From Luidia sarsii (Eukaryota > Echinodermata > Asteroidea > Paxillosida > Luidiidae), in NCBI GenBank assembly GCA_949987565.1, contig OX465113.1:8066551-8130550 (forward strand): a stretch of 64,000 bases of DNA, written 5' to 3'. The position numbers were made by a program, and so were the translations under genes. Within the stretch, counting starts at the first letter, position 1; each line of letters begins with the position of its first letter. Shown piece by piece: positions 20,300 to 30,060 of the stretch. Under the pieces are notes generated by a model, which worked only from the letters and a program-made list of their open reading frames with translations, did not search any database and had not been told where the DNA came from.

Positions 20300-20940
20300 C
20301 TTTTTAGACTCCATGACTACCCCTGACCGAAACCCCCAGATTTTACCACGAAAACCCGTGAAACTGTCCCACATACCCATCTTTGGATTAAGTGAGAATC
20401 ATTTATTTCAATACTGGTCATTTGTTTTACTTACGTTTGGGGAAAAAGGAGAAATTTCCGCTCACTCCCTCAGTTGATGGAGAAGATTCTCTCCCGTTCG
20501 ACTATCCAAAATGCAGCGGCCATCTTTTATTTTTAACTGAACACGCAAATCGATGACGTTCTGACAGATTCGGGTGCGCAGTGTGGGTTGCTTTGCGATG
20601 TTCAGGATCAGGAAACAGTTGCGGGGCTCAACGCGTGCATGCGCACACACACACTCACAGACCCACTGCGCTCCCGAACATCATAGATTTGTGTGTACGT
20701 ATTGGTTGTGTGTTCAATTCAACATCAAAGTTGGCCGCTGCATTTTGGCTCGTCGGACGGGATCTTCTCAATCAACTGGGGGAATTTCTCCCATTTTCCC
20801 AAACGTGAGTAAAACAAACTGACCAGTATTGAAACCAGAGATTCTCACTTAATACAAAGATGGGTGCGTGGGACGGTTTTACAGCTTTTTTCGGGGTAAA
20901 ATCTGGGAGTTTCGGTCTGGGGTAGTCATGGAGTAAAAAT
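20300..20940. mobile_element. Foldback-type DNA transposon with ~280-bp terminal inverted repeats
   Basis: Left arm about 20308-20585 and right arm about 20662-20938 are reverse complements with scattered differences: ACTCCATGACTACCCC, AATGCAGCGGCCA and GAACACGCAAAT at the left, their complements at the right. Only about 75 bp separate the arms. Flanks GCAAATTT (20292-20299) and GCAAATCT (20941-20948) are a likely 8-bp target duplication with one mismatch. Non-coding; related to 19430-19990. Confidence 0.75.
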
Positions 20941-21160
20941 GCAAATCTCAAAATTTAGTGGGCCTGATGTTTTAATCCTAGCAGGACCTTTCTCAAAGGC
21001 ACTCTGCCTTTAAATAAAGGTCCTGCTAGTGCTACTGTGCTAGTAGTAAGCTACATTGCTAGGATCGAAACGTCAGGCCATCTTTCTTTACTTTAGTGTA
21101 GGAATTAAACTAGTATAATAAGTGATATTATACAAAAATGTTGCAAACTGCTTAGTAAGT
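20941..21160. repeat. Dispersed GGATCGAAACGTCAGGCC element, two inverted copies
   Basis: GGGCCTGATGTTTTAATCCT then AGCAGGACC at about 20957-20990, followed by an opposing AGGTCCTGCTAG and, near 21056, TTGCTAGGATCGAAACGTCA then GGCC. The same blocks occur near 9650 and 18430. AAACTGCTTAGTAAG near 21150 is also shared. Confidence 0.6.
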
Positions 21161-21224
21161 AGTAGTACTATTAACATCTTTCCAGGAATACTACTCAGTA
21201 CATAGAATTGTTACTAGTAAGTAG

Positions 21225-21300
21225 AAGTAGTACTACTACTAGTACTAGTACTAGTACTACTACTAGTAGTAGTAAGTACTAGTAATAGTATTAAGTAAAA
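21225..21300. repeat. (AGT/ACT)n trinucleotide palindrome
   Basis: Alternating runs of ACTACTACTAGTACTAGTAC and AGTAGTAGTAAGTACTAG, self-complementary. Confidence 0.9.
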
Positions 21301-21877
21301 AAATAGTACTTACTGCAAAACTGACCAGGTAGGCCTGAATGATTGAAATAACGAACAATTGCAATGCACAAGCTTGCACTGAGTGTTTCCATGCACTAGT
21401 GTTGCAAAGGAGAGGAATAATTACTCTGTTATAAATCGGTTATACTTGTTATAAACGTGTAAGTTACAGCTTCATCGTCCATGGATGTGCAGGTACAACA
21501 ACGAAGCACGTATAAACCATAGAGTAATATAAACAGTAAAACACAGTCACTCATTTTAGTATTTTTACTTTGTTGGAAAGAAGATTCTAGATCATTAGAT
21601 GGAGTCCTTATGATTGTGCAATAATAACCAAACATGGATGCCGGCCTGACACTCGTCGCGCGATGTTTCAAACTACACTACTCACTAGTCTTAGTCTTGG
21701 CTGCACTGTAATTGTGAAGACCAAAGAAACAATTGCTAGAACATGCTAGAACTAACCAGTAACGAGTTGTCCACTTTCCTTTTGTTTTTGGTGTTGTTTG
21801 TCCTGGAGTGAAAACTACGCCGAGACTCATGTTCTGTGCCTGTGGTAGACTATTGACTATTGAGTATTGTATAGTAC
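21301..21877. other. Unassigned sequence
   Basis: No recognisable gene or element. A minus-strand frame at 21429-21671 includes a hydrophobic stretch (LLFILLYGLYVL) but nothing else supports it. Confidence 0.4.
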
Positions 21878-21918
21878 ATGTACTGTACATGTACATGTAC
21901 ATGTACATGTACATGTAG
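21878..21918. repeat. (ACATGT)n microsatellite
   Basis: Uninterrupted palindromic hexanucleotide GTACATGTACATGTACAT. Confidence 0.95.
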
Positions 21919-22084
21919 TGATGTACTAGTACTACTACTACTGTGGTGGTCCCATGCACGTTACTACATGTACATGTATGTATGATGTACATGTGCTGTA
22001 CAGTACCTAGTCTAGGTTCTAGACGTTGTTGTCGTTTGGATACGCCAAGCCACTACACCCGCTGACTACGTTCTTCCGGAGCCA

Positions 22085-22200
22085 CCCGCACACACGCACG
22101 CACCCTCGCACGCACACTCCGCGCACTACTTCGATAACAAGCCGTGCGTGCGTGCGTTCAGTGGTGCGGACGTGCGTGCGGACGGACATGCGAGCGTGCG
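22085..22200. repeat. CGCACGCA / GCGTGCGT rich segment
   Basis: CACACGCACGCACCCTCGCA on the left side faces GTGCGTGCGTGCGTTC and GTGCGTGCGGACGG on the right, an imperfect inverted arrangement with many CpG. Confidence 0.7.
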
Positions 22201-22246
22201 GCCGATAAAACGATAACACGGTCTAGAACCTACCATGTAGGCCTAC

Positions 22247-22283
22247 CACTGAACTAAAAATGCGGCGTATTTTTAGTTCAGTG
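22247..22283. repeat. Perfect 15-bp inverted repeat with 7-nt loop
   Basis: CACTGAACTAAAAAT, a 7-base spacer GCGGCGT shared with the arms' edge, then ATTTTTAGTTCAGTG. No T-run follows that would suggest an RNA polymerase III terminator. Confidence 0.85.
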
Positions 22284-22287
22284 CCAT

Positions 22288-22465
22288 GTACATGTACATG
22301 TATTACAGTACCATGTATCGATACAAGTAAAATAATGTACATGTACAGTCATGTACATGTACATGTACATGTACATGTACTGTATATGTGTACAGCACTG
22401 TACAGTGTACATGTACATGTACATGTACATTGTACATGTACATGTACATTGTACATTTACATGTA
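22288..22465. repeat. (ACATGT)n microsatellite, interrupted
   Basis: Several blocks of GTACATGTACATGTACATGT separated by short unique pieces; the same motif as at 21878-21918 on the other side of the GC-rich segment. Confidence 0.9.
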
Positions 22466-22469
22466 TCGT

Positions 22470-23717
22470 GGGAACCCCCGTTTTCGACGGTACATGTTTT
22501 CGGCGCTTAGCCTTCTAACTCACATCGCACGATGAAAACAACTCCGTATAACGATCTCAGACTTCGTATCTTACAGTTGGTTTCCTGCTCTTTCCCGTCA
22601 CCGAAAATGTGGAAAGTTAAGACTTTTCCAGTAGGCCAAACTCGTGTGATTAAAAAAGTTGCTCTTTTGGGGTCTATTTTCCTAGGTACAAATTTGGCAG
22701 TTGCTTCGAAGCTCCAGTTTTCTTTATTGTTGGTCCTAAAAAAAATCTGAGTGTACCATAACAAACCCCAACATTCGTAGAAAAAAAAAATATAACGCAA
22801 CTTGAGGCAGTCCGTTCAGGGTAAAAACTATGGAGCCTCCTATAGGGCGTCTCGCTTATATATTTTTTTAATTTATTTTTTATTGTTATTTAAAGGCAAA
22901 AAGTAACATGGCCCAATAGGCTTTTACAAAAAATGAAAAAAATAAAAGGGCAGCTAGAGAAAGTACCAAGAAGGAGGAAATATGTCTCTGGAGTGACATT
23001 GGGAAAGGTCATAACTGAATTGCAGCGAGAAAGAGGATTGTGGATTTTTTTTAAACGTCATAAAAGAAGACATCAACAAGACCAATACGTTTTAAGCATA
23101 AATTATGAATGATTTGAGGAAAGTGTTAGAAGCAGTGTGGAAAAACAAAAACAAAGATGAACACAAAAAAACATACAGGGAAGAATTTTACAGTGCCACA
23201 CAGCATTTTTAGTTATTTTAAGGATTTATTTTGTGTTTGGCTGCACTGGGACACCTTACTAAACACCACCGACGAAAATATGTGACGATGCTTACTGCGC
23301 GGTGCGCCGCGGACGTCAACAAAACCGGGTAATCTTACGGAAGTGACAGGCTTGATCAACCTTCTCTATGATTATTCTAATAGTCTGTGGTGTGGACAAA
23401 GTGACTGAGACCTCTTTTAGTGTGATACTTTCGTCCACATTGTTCAGTTTGAAGAAAAGTCCTTATATCGTCGAAAACCGGTTATTGGAGGATACAGTAC
23501 ATAGTAATACTGTTTTGTGATAATTTCTCGACGAATTCAGAACGGTGACTATGAGCCTATCCTAAATCTATTTGTTTAGATCGCTGTAGGAACGGCTACA
23601 AAAATGAAAAGCAGTTGAAAAAGTAAGCGCAGATGGCTGACTTTTATAGCGCCCTCTAGTGAATAAAAATTGCCATTTCTGTCAGTGGTCAAATGTCACT
23701 GATCTCAACACTACTAC
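22470..23717. other. Unassigned sequence
   Basis: No exon or element recognised. Overlapping short open frames at 22507-22800 on both strands are without recognisable domains. A short AT-rich stretch lies at about 22855-22890. Confidence 0.4.
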
Positions 23718-23945
23718 GGCCGTTTACGAAATGAAGGTTTAGGCTCGGGCTCAGGCTTCGTCTCCGTCTGACAAAACCTGAAAAACCAGGTTGAGGATTG
23801 TTTCCGAATTTGAAGGTTTGCTGGCTTGATAGGTACAGACTATTCACCAAGGAACTGGGGTCAAACGATGCCGGTGATATTACAACGAGTAAGATATGAC
23901 CGAAGCCTATGCCCGAGCCTGTAAGCCTTCATTTCGTAAACGGCC
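23718..23945. mobile_element. MITE with GGCCGTTTACGAAATG ends, copy A (228 bp)
   Basis: Left end GGCCGTTTACGAAATGAAGG followed by GGCTCGGGCTCAGGCTTCG; the right end is its reverse complement with small changes. The bases next to the ends are TAC and TAA, so a short TA-containing target duplication is possible, as in PIF/Harbinger-like elements, but class assignment is tentative. Related copies lie at 39222-39411 and 46962-47203. Confidence 0.75.
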
Positions 23946-24243
23946 TAATTATAACCATTGAAGTATATCTAAATAAAAGAGCTGTACGACACTAACTGAT
24001 AAGTGGTCAATGTTGACAAAGTCGCGTTGGTTGCAATTTCAATACTTAAATACACTATAGATTCAAAATGCGGGTCGAATTCGTTGACCCGGATCGGATG
24101 CAAGCACCCTGGAAATTCCCAATAATTAATCTTTCGCCTCGCCACCGCGGGTGTAAATTTACCCGATGCAGATTTTGAAGCATTGTCCAATTGGCTACGG
24201 CTTTACTTTAAATAAGACTTAAGGCTTTGCATGGTGGGTTAAT

Positions 24244-24369
24244 GAATATAGGAAGGTTTGCGGTGATACTATGTATCAGGTCTCCTAAAGGAAGAGGTGT
24301 GGTTCTGAAAAGAACCTGAGTGGTAACTCGACATTCCGACCAGTATGCTCTGGCCGTCATCAGGAGAAT
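24244..24369 (-). repeat. Penelope-like/retrozyme-type repeat, copy A (decayed ribozyme core)
   Basis: About 125 bp shared with 26252-26376 (AGGAAGGTTTGCGGTGA, then AGGAAGAGGT, GTTCTGAAAAGAACCTGAG and CCAGTATGCTCTGGCCGTCA). On the minus strand CTGATGA and the stem II arms are kept, but GAAAC has become GGAAT, so the hammerhead-like core should be inactive. Confidence 0.65.
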
Positions 24370-24907
24370 GCCTTGGACTCGGTGGTGGATCTGCTTATAC
24401 GCCGGTGGTCGCTGCGGCGGGAAGGCGGGAAAGATAATCCTCTGGGGAGGATAATCCTAGGGGGGCCTGGTAGGGGGGAACGTGTGGGTGCTCACTGGTG
24501 TGTGTCAGATGGTGGTGGGGATGCCGTGGATATGGGAAGGGGGGGGGGGTGTCCGCACTGGACTTATTTTTTACCGAGCCGTGGGTAACATTCCAATGGG
24601 TAAATCTTCCCGGCGTCCGCACTTGGACTTTTCGACTCGGGTAAACTAACCGAGACGATCGGTAAAACTAACCGACTCGTGTACATGTGTGTGTACTCTA
24701 GGTACACAAACACGTTGTTACCCTGCGCCCGCACGAATCTTGCATACTGTAAAGTAACGTGCGGGGCGCCGGATGTGTTTTTTTACCGAGTCGTTTACCG
24801 AAACGTCGTGTCCGGATTGGACTTATTGACTCGGTTAAATTGACCTGGTCAATTTAGCCGGGCAGAAGGAGTCGGGTAAGTTACCTGGGAGGAAAACTTC
24901 CTGGGCT
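24370..24907. other. Repetitive CCGCACTGGACTT-containing sequence
   Basis: CCGCACTGGACTT or a close variant recurs near 24555, 24615, 24810 (diverged) and 24910, among degenerate GGTAAACTAACCGA blocks. It is probably a decayed element linked to the inverted repeat at 24908-24981. No coding content. Confidence 0.45.
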
Positions 24908-24981
24908 GTCCGCACTGGACTTAAAATGGTCAATTTACCCATTTGCTCGGTTAGTTTACCCATTTTAAGTCCAGTGCGGAC
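24908..24981. repeat. Perfect 22-bp inverted repeat with 30-nt spacer
   Basis: The left arm 24908-24929 (GTCCGCACTGGACTTAAAAT then GG) and the right arm 24960-24981 are exact reverse complements. The spacer contains CAATTTACCC and TTAGTTTAC, themselves like the flanking degenerate repeats. Confidence 0.9.
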
Positions 24982-25149
24982 GCGGCTTTTACTGGTTTGG
25001 GCATGGTTTGGGTGACCTTGGATATACAAGATCCATTGTTTGGGATGAGGGGGAGCCAAATGTCGCGGAGGTGTCTGATGTGTCACCCACACGTCCCCCC
25101 CCCCTACCGGGCCCTATTTGGCTGTAAGTAGTGGAGGGTTGCTCATGGT

Positions 25150-25826
25150 GGCGCAGAAGAGGGACATCGTAAATCGCAAATATCTGCAAAGATATTTGCA
25201 ATTCGCACATTTTGTCGCAAATATGTGCGCAAATATTTGCGACAAAATCTGCAATTCGCAGATTTTGTCGCAATTTTTTTTCAAAGAAGCCAGGGGGCCA
25301 CAAAAAGAAGAAACCGCGGCTGGTCACTACACAGTGTTAGACCCGGCGGCGCAACGATGAACTTGTCGAAAAAATAGTGGTGAGTATTATTGACAGTCAC
25401 GAACGGATTTTTGAAGTTTTCTTACTTTGTGAACGAATGGAAAGGTAAAATATACGGAGATTGAACAACAGGGCTGTGAATGTTCCGTGACACCGTGAGA
25501 CCATGGAGCTTATAGCTCCATGGTGAGACTCGGTATTATAGTCACAGTGTCAGGCCCATTTCACGTTGTGCTGTAACCTTGTGGGGGGGGGGGGGTGGCC
25601 ACAGCGCACTACGCAACCTTTGACCAAAGCACCGCACAGCGAGTCATGCGATACTGGACCCCCTAGCTTCTTTGAAAAAAAATTGCGACAAAATCTGCAA
25701 TTCGAAGATTTGCGACAAAATTTGCGATTTGCAATTATGTGCGCAAATATTTGCGCACATATTTGCGACAAAATGTGCGAATTGCAAATATCTTTGTAGA
25801 TATTTGCGATTTGCGATGTCCCTTCT
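25150..25826. mobile_element. Foldback element with ~150-bp subterminal-palindrome-rich inverted repeats
   Basis: The left arm (about 25150-25298) and right arm (about 25657-25826) are reverse complements: GGGACATCG.AAATCGCAAAT at the outer side, GCAATTCGCACATTTTGTCG in the middle, and TTTTTTTTCAAAGAAG at the inner side. The arms are packed with TTGCGACAAAAT and GCAAATAT modules, including a perfect 24-bp palindrome at 25737-25760. The middle (about 358 bp) contains another perfect hairpin at 25500-25524 (ACCATGGAGCT, TAT, AGCTCCATGGT). No transposase. The target duplication is unclear. Confidence 0.75.
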
Positions 25827-26251
25827 GAGCCACCAAAGTTGCTTCCCAAAATCTTTGCAGAAATTCGGCTTGGACGGCTGCACATTTTCTGGGGAGTGAT
25901 TAACAGAAAATCGTATCGAACGCAACAATCAAAAAAATTATTTTGCCTTGAAACAGAGTGCTTTTGTACAGCATGCTATGGGAGGTCGATTAGTGATGTG
26001 CAACAGCCAGGCGTTTGCTGTCAATTGTAAATACCGCCCTCTGTTGAGCCCCGCTAGTAGAAAGAGCGCTGCTACATCGCACAATGATTAGCCAACATGG
26101 GGGGGGGGTAAGATTTTATAATCCCAATACTACTGCCCTCTATAATTTTTAAGGATTAATATGTTTTCCAAAAAGGCAGTAATGTCTGTAAGGTTCTCAA
26201 TGTCAAAGTTGTTAAAATACTGTCATAGTGAATCATGATCCACGTTGTAAA

Positions 26252-26376
26252 TAATATAGGAAGGTTTGCGGTGAACACCATGTATCAGGTCTCTTAAAGG
26301 AAGAGGTATGGTTCTGAAAAGAACCTGAGGGTAACTCGACGTTTCGACCAGTATGCTCTGGCCGTCATCAGGATGT
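26252..26376 (-). repeat. Penelope-like/retrozyme-type repeat, copy B
   Basis: Second copy of the repeat at 24244-24369, about 2 kb away in the same orientation. It retains the intact hammerhead-like core at 26338-26371. Such cores are known from the terminal repeats of Penelope-like retroelements; no reverse transcriptase or GIY-YIG sequence was seen between or beside the copies. Confidence 0.65.
26338..26371 (-). ncRNA. Hammerhead-ribozyme-like core
   Basis: Minus strand: CTGATGA, then C, stem II GGCCAG / loop AGCATA / CTGGTC (six pairs including one G-U), then GAAAC immediately followed by GTC, the expected cleavage triplet. Helix III is not closed within one copy; ACGT is self-complementary, so cleavage would need a dimer, as proposed for some retroelement hammerheads. 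Stem I pairing next to the core is weak. Sequence-level call only. Confidence 0.5.
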
Positions 26377-27519
26377 AAATGTTTTATTGAAATAATCACT
26401 TGTCGAAAAGAATTAATGATAGGCCGAACTCGATCGACAACATCGCTTATCGAAATGATGACAGACGAGTGGTCAAAAAATACGTTTGCTCTCGGGGAAA
26501 TCCTCGTTAGAACGAAGTACTCTTATTCTTCGTTACCTTTGTCCCATCGAGATAAAACAAATCCAGATTCCTGAACTCACAAATCCAGATTCCTGAACTC
26601 TACAGTACAGTGTGGCTTTCCGAGTGGAGGGGAGGGACTACCCATTATTGCGGATTGTTTTGCAGTGAAAATGACTGGTCTGATAATGATTGAACTAAAT
26701 ATTTATTTTCCCTCTGTTTTCATGTCTGCCAAACCTGTCTGTCATATTACTTTCATGACGGGGGCTGTCAATCATAATCAACAGTGCGCAAAGCACACAA
26801 CACCAACCACCAACCGAAATCTGTTGATAAAACAAGCTACTAAAATGATGATGCGACTGAGAAAGAAAACGAAAGAAAGAAAGGTCTTGTGTAATGCACG
26901 TAGTCTTTGAGTGCACGCTCTAATCCAAGGAAAGAGGGACTCAGGAAAATGCCTTCGTCGTCGGGGTGACGGGAGTGTGATGTTCTTTTTGAGTTTGGAG
27001 GCGGGCAATAATAAGCCAGCCGAAGAGTGCGGGTTTACCAGAGTGTGACGATGGAACGCCGTACGTGCTGACGGCAGAGATGGCTTATGTAAGGGGACTA
27101 GCCGGGCCTGGGGATCACACACCATGCAAGAACCTACTACCATTCTTTTCTTTCAATTCAACACAACACACTTAGATACCCAAACGGAATATAATTATAT
27201 ACATGTATAGTGCTTTGTTTTTGTTTATTTGTTTTTGTGTTTTTGTGTGTGTTCTTTTTCCTGGTTTTTTTTTCGGGGGGGGGGGGACACGGTGTATAAT
27301 CTTTTGGGAATGTCTTACGCAACAAAATGGTCCCGGCTTCGACATACCGCAGTAATCATCTGGAAATCACAATCATACAGGCTGCGATTCTCTGTTAAAG
27401 CACCGGGGCCTTGTACTCCAGAAGAAGAGAACGTTTCTACAGTAAACGCTGGCCTCTCTGAAGTGGATGTAGAGGAAGGTAAGTGGAGATGAAGTTGGAG
27501 CCTAAACAAAAGCCGAGTA
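26377..27519. other. Unassigned sequence
   Basis: No gene recognised. A direct duplicate AAATCCAGATTCCTGAACTC occurs at about 26559-26600. The frame 27310-27479 ends in a donor-like GAAG|GTAAGT but has no recognisable protein. Confidence 0.4.
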
Positions 27520-27945
27520 GGAAGAGAAGGAGGAGGAGGAGCAGCATGAGGGGGAGGGGAGTCGGAGCAGGAGGAGGAGGAGGAGGAGGGGGAGGAGGAG
27601 GAAGAGGAGGAAGAGGAGAAGGAGGCGAGGGGATGAAGAGGAAGTTTAGGAGGAGGACGAGGAGGAGGGGAGGAGGAGGAGGAGGAGAAGGAGGCGAGGG
27701 GATGAAGAGGAAGTTGAGGAGGAGGACGAGGGGGAGGAGGAGGAGGGGGAAGGGGAGGAGGAGGAGAAGTAGGGGAGGGGAGGAAGATGAAGAGGTGGAG
27801 GAGGAAGGGAGAAGGAGTAGGAGGAAGAGGGGGAGGGGAGGAGGAGGAGGGGAGTAGGAGGAGGAGGGGGAGGAGGAGGAGGAGGAGGAGGAAGGGGAGG
27901 GGGAGGAGGAGGAGGAGGAGGAGGACGACGACGAGGAGGAGTTTC
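27520..27945. repeat. Polypurine (GGA/GAG)n tract, ~425 bp
   Basis: Almost pure G/A on the plus strand, mainly GGAGGAGGAGG with GAAG interruptions and two near-copies of GAGGCGAGGGGATGAAGAGG (about 27622 and 27692). The long Pro/Ser/Leu frame on the minus strand and the Arg/Gly frame on the plus strand are low-complexity by-products. Confidence 0.9.
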
Positions 27946-29929
27946 ATTGCAGCAATCTGTCCTCAGCTTCACGATCCTTGTAGACTAATTATCCGGCTCA
28001 ATCTACCAGATAGCCTTAAAGTGTTGTTTTGCCTTTTTTTATTCTATCAGATCCCGTGTATTTCTTATCTACTTATGTTCTTCAAACAAAAGAACTTGTT
28101 AATTGAAACCTTACAAATAGCTTCCGCACCGTGGCTTTGCGCCGCGCAGGTTTCGTTCCACCTGAAGATGGCGCCCTAACGAGCCGGACGCGATATTTTT
28201 TTCAGTACCACATAATTCGCTATGGGCCCATTATGTTTGTGCACAAAGTATGAAGAATTGAGTCTCAGGTCACTCAGATTGTTCACGTACGTTGTATTCG
28301 CTGTGCAGAAAGCCTTATTGGCTGAGCAGAAAGCCTATCCCTAGCTTTAACTTCAACTGGTATAGCCCCCTCCACCCCCCTTGCCCCCACCCCATAAATT
28401 GTTTGTGTACTAACATATGAGCTCATAGCGAATGTGGAACGGGAAAAAAAATCGCCAACTGCACCAAGTCGCCATGGCACCGATAAATGTCTGTACATAA
28501 TGGCATAGGTTGCTTTTATTTCTTAGTTCCTTCGACGGACCGTCATTGAAGGCCTCATCTCCAGATGAAAGGATTTGTTTTCTGTCTCGGCTAAATGCGA
28601 TCCTATATAATAATTTATTTCAACCACTTGGTGGGTTTACTGCAAAGCACCGCTTAGGTTGTGCTGTTGATAAGGACAATACTAAATCCTGACATTTTGT
28701 ATTGATATAAATGAAGACCCACTATTTGGGCATTTGTTTTAAGATCGCTGATTGAGGGACGGAAAAGCAGAAACAAGGTTGAGAAAGTCAATGGTAAAAA
28801 GACAAGTTTACAGAAATCAGGTATCGGCAGAAGGCCACAGCAATTGGACATGGAACTTATAGAGCGAACTTCTCGCGTTCAATGCAGTTACATGAATAAA
28901 ACACTAGTGGAACCCCCCTTTCTCTCTGCCTGTCTGCCTGCCCCCTCTCCGTCTGAAGGGCATCGGAATTATTCTGGACAGCGACCTGACAACCTTGTCA
29001 CATCGGTTGATACATCTCAGGGTGGGTCGTGGGCCCTGGCACAGTCTTCGTCCCCGACAAGCGGGCGTCTATATCACCCGCAGCACCAACGAGAGGAAAC
29101 CATTATCATTCCGTGGAGCTGGACATTCGTTACACGGTGACAGCAGTGAATTGCCCTGTTCGTAATCAGCCTATAGGCTCATCACGCCTATTTATTTCCA
29201 CTTTCCTCATGATTTTTTTAACTGCATTACTTCCCAAACAACGCTATACAATTCATTGCATGAGATTTGGGCATTCATGGCTTGTGATCACGATGTACGA
29301 GACGCGCGGGAAATTGTACATGGCATTCCCTTGGCCGATGATGTTTCTGAGAAGACCCATTTAGTGCTGTGCGGGCTCTATTGAAGACTTCTGTTATAGA
29401 GCACACATCGCCAAAGACGTTAAATTCGCTCACTGAAGCGATAATGTACATGGTTACACCGCAACCCACTTTATACAATCTCTTGCCTTTTACAGAGAGG
29501 GAGCCAGAAACGACATTCGAAGCTAAACCCAGACTTGCAGAATTTTAAGAACTGCCGTGCAGGGCGACGAGCTTAGCATTTGCATTTGTTTCGCTGCTCT
29601 GTTTCAGGAAGACGATTTAGTACCCTAAAATGGCCATCTTGTTGAATATGTGCCAATTTTGTTATTCACAGTTCCATAACTGGTATTATTGCAATATACG
29701 GTAGGCCTACATATACAATATACATTGTATAAGGGAACATTTTTATACACCTATATGTACAGTATATGAGGACAACTCGCATGCACAAACAAAACAGCCA
29801 CGCTCCACAAAGATAACAAGACGCAAGGGAAAGTATGGCACAAAGACTCGCCCAAACATTCACAACAAAATCCACCCGTGTAATCCGAAAAGTTGACGAG
29901 GGATTCCTTTTTCTCCCCTGTCTTCCCGT
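27946..29929. other. Unassigned sequence
   Basis: No exon or element recognised on either strand. The three plus-strand frames over 28844-29160 are all open for 80-110 codons but carry no known domain. Confidence 0.4.
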
Positions 29930-30060
29930 CTCACTCTTTCTCCGCGGTGGCGTGTGTTTGCTCGGCCCGGTTACCGTGTTTAGCGGGGCAAACAGCGCCG
30001 GCTAATTCGGCGGATTTCGGGGCCGACTTCACGCCGCTCTGCCCGGGCCGGCCGGTACAA
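29930..30060. promoter_or_regulatory. CpG-rich segment, possible regulatory island
   Basis: A locally GC- and CpG-rich patch (CCGCGGTGG, CGGCCCGGTTACCG, GCGCCGGCTAATTCGGCGG, GCCCGGGCCGGCCGG) in otherwise AT-balanced DNA. No first exon could be recognised beside it. Function is conjecture. Confidence 0.3.

Noticed and set aside
27315..27947. 210-codon Pro/Ser/Leu frame
   Set aside because: Complement of the polypurine tract.
28844..29364. Three overlapping open frames as an exon
   Set aside because: All three frames are open over the same stretch, with no conserved motif to choose between them and no clear splice sites.
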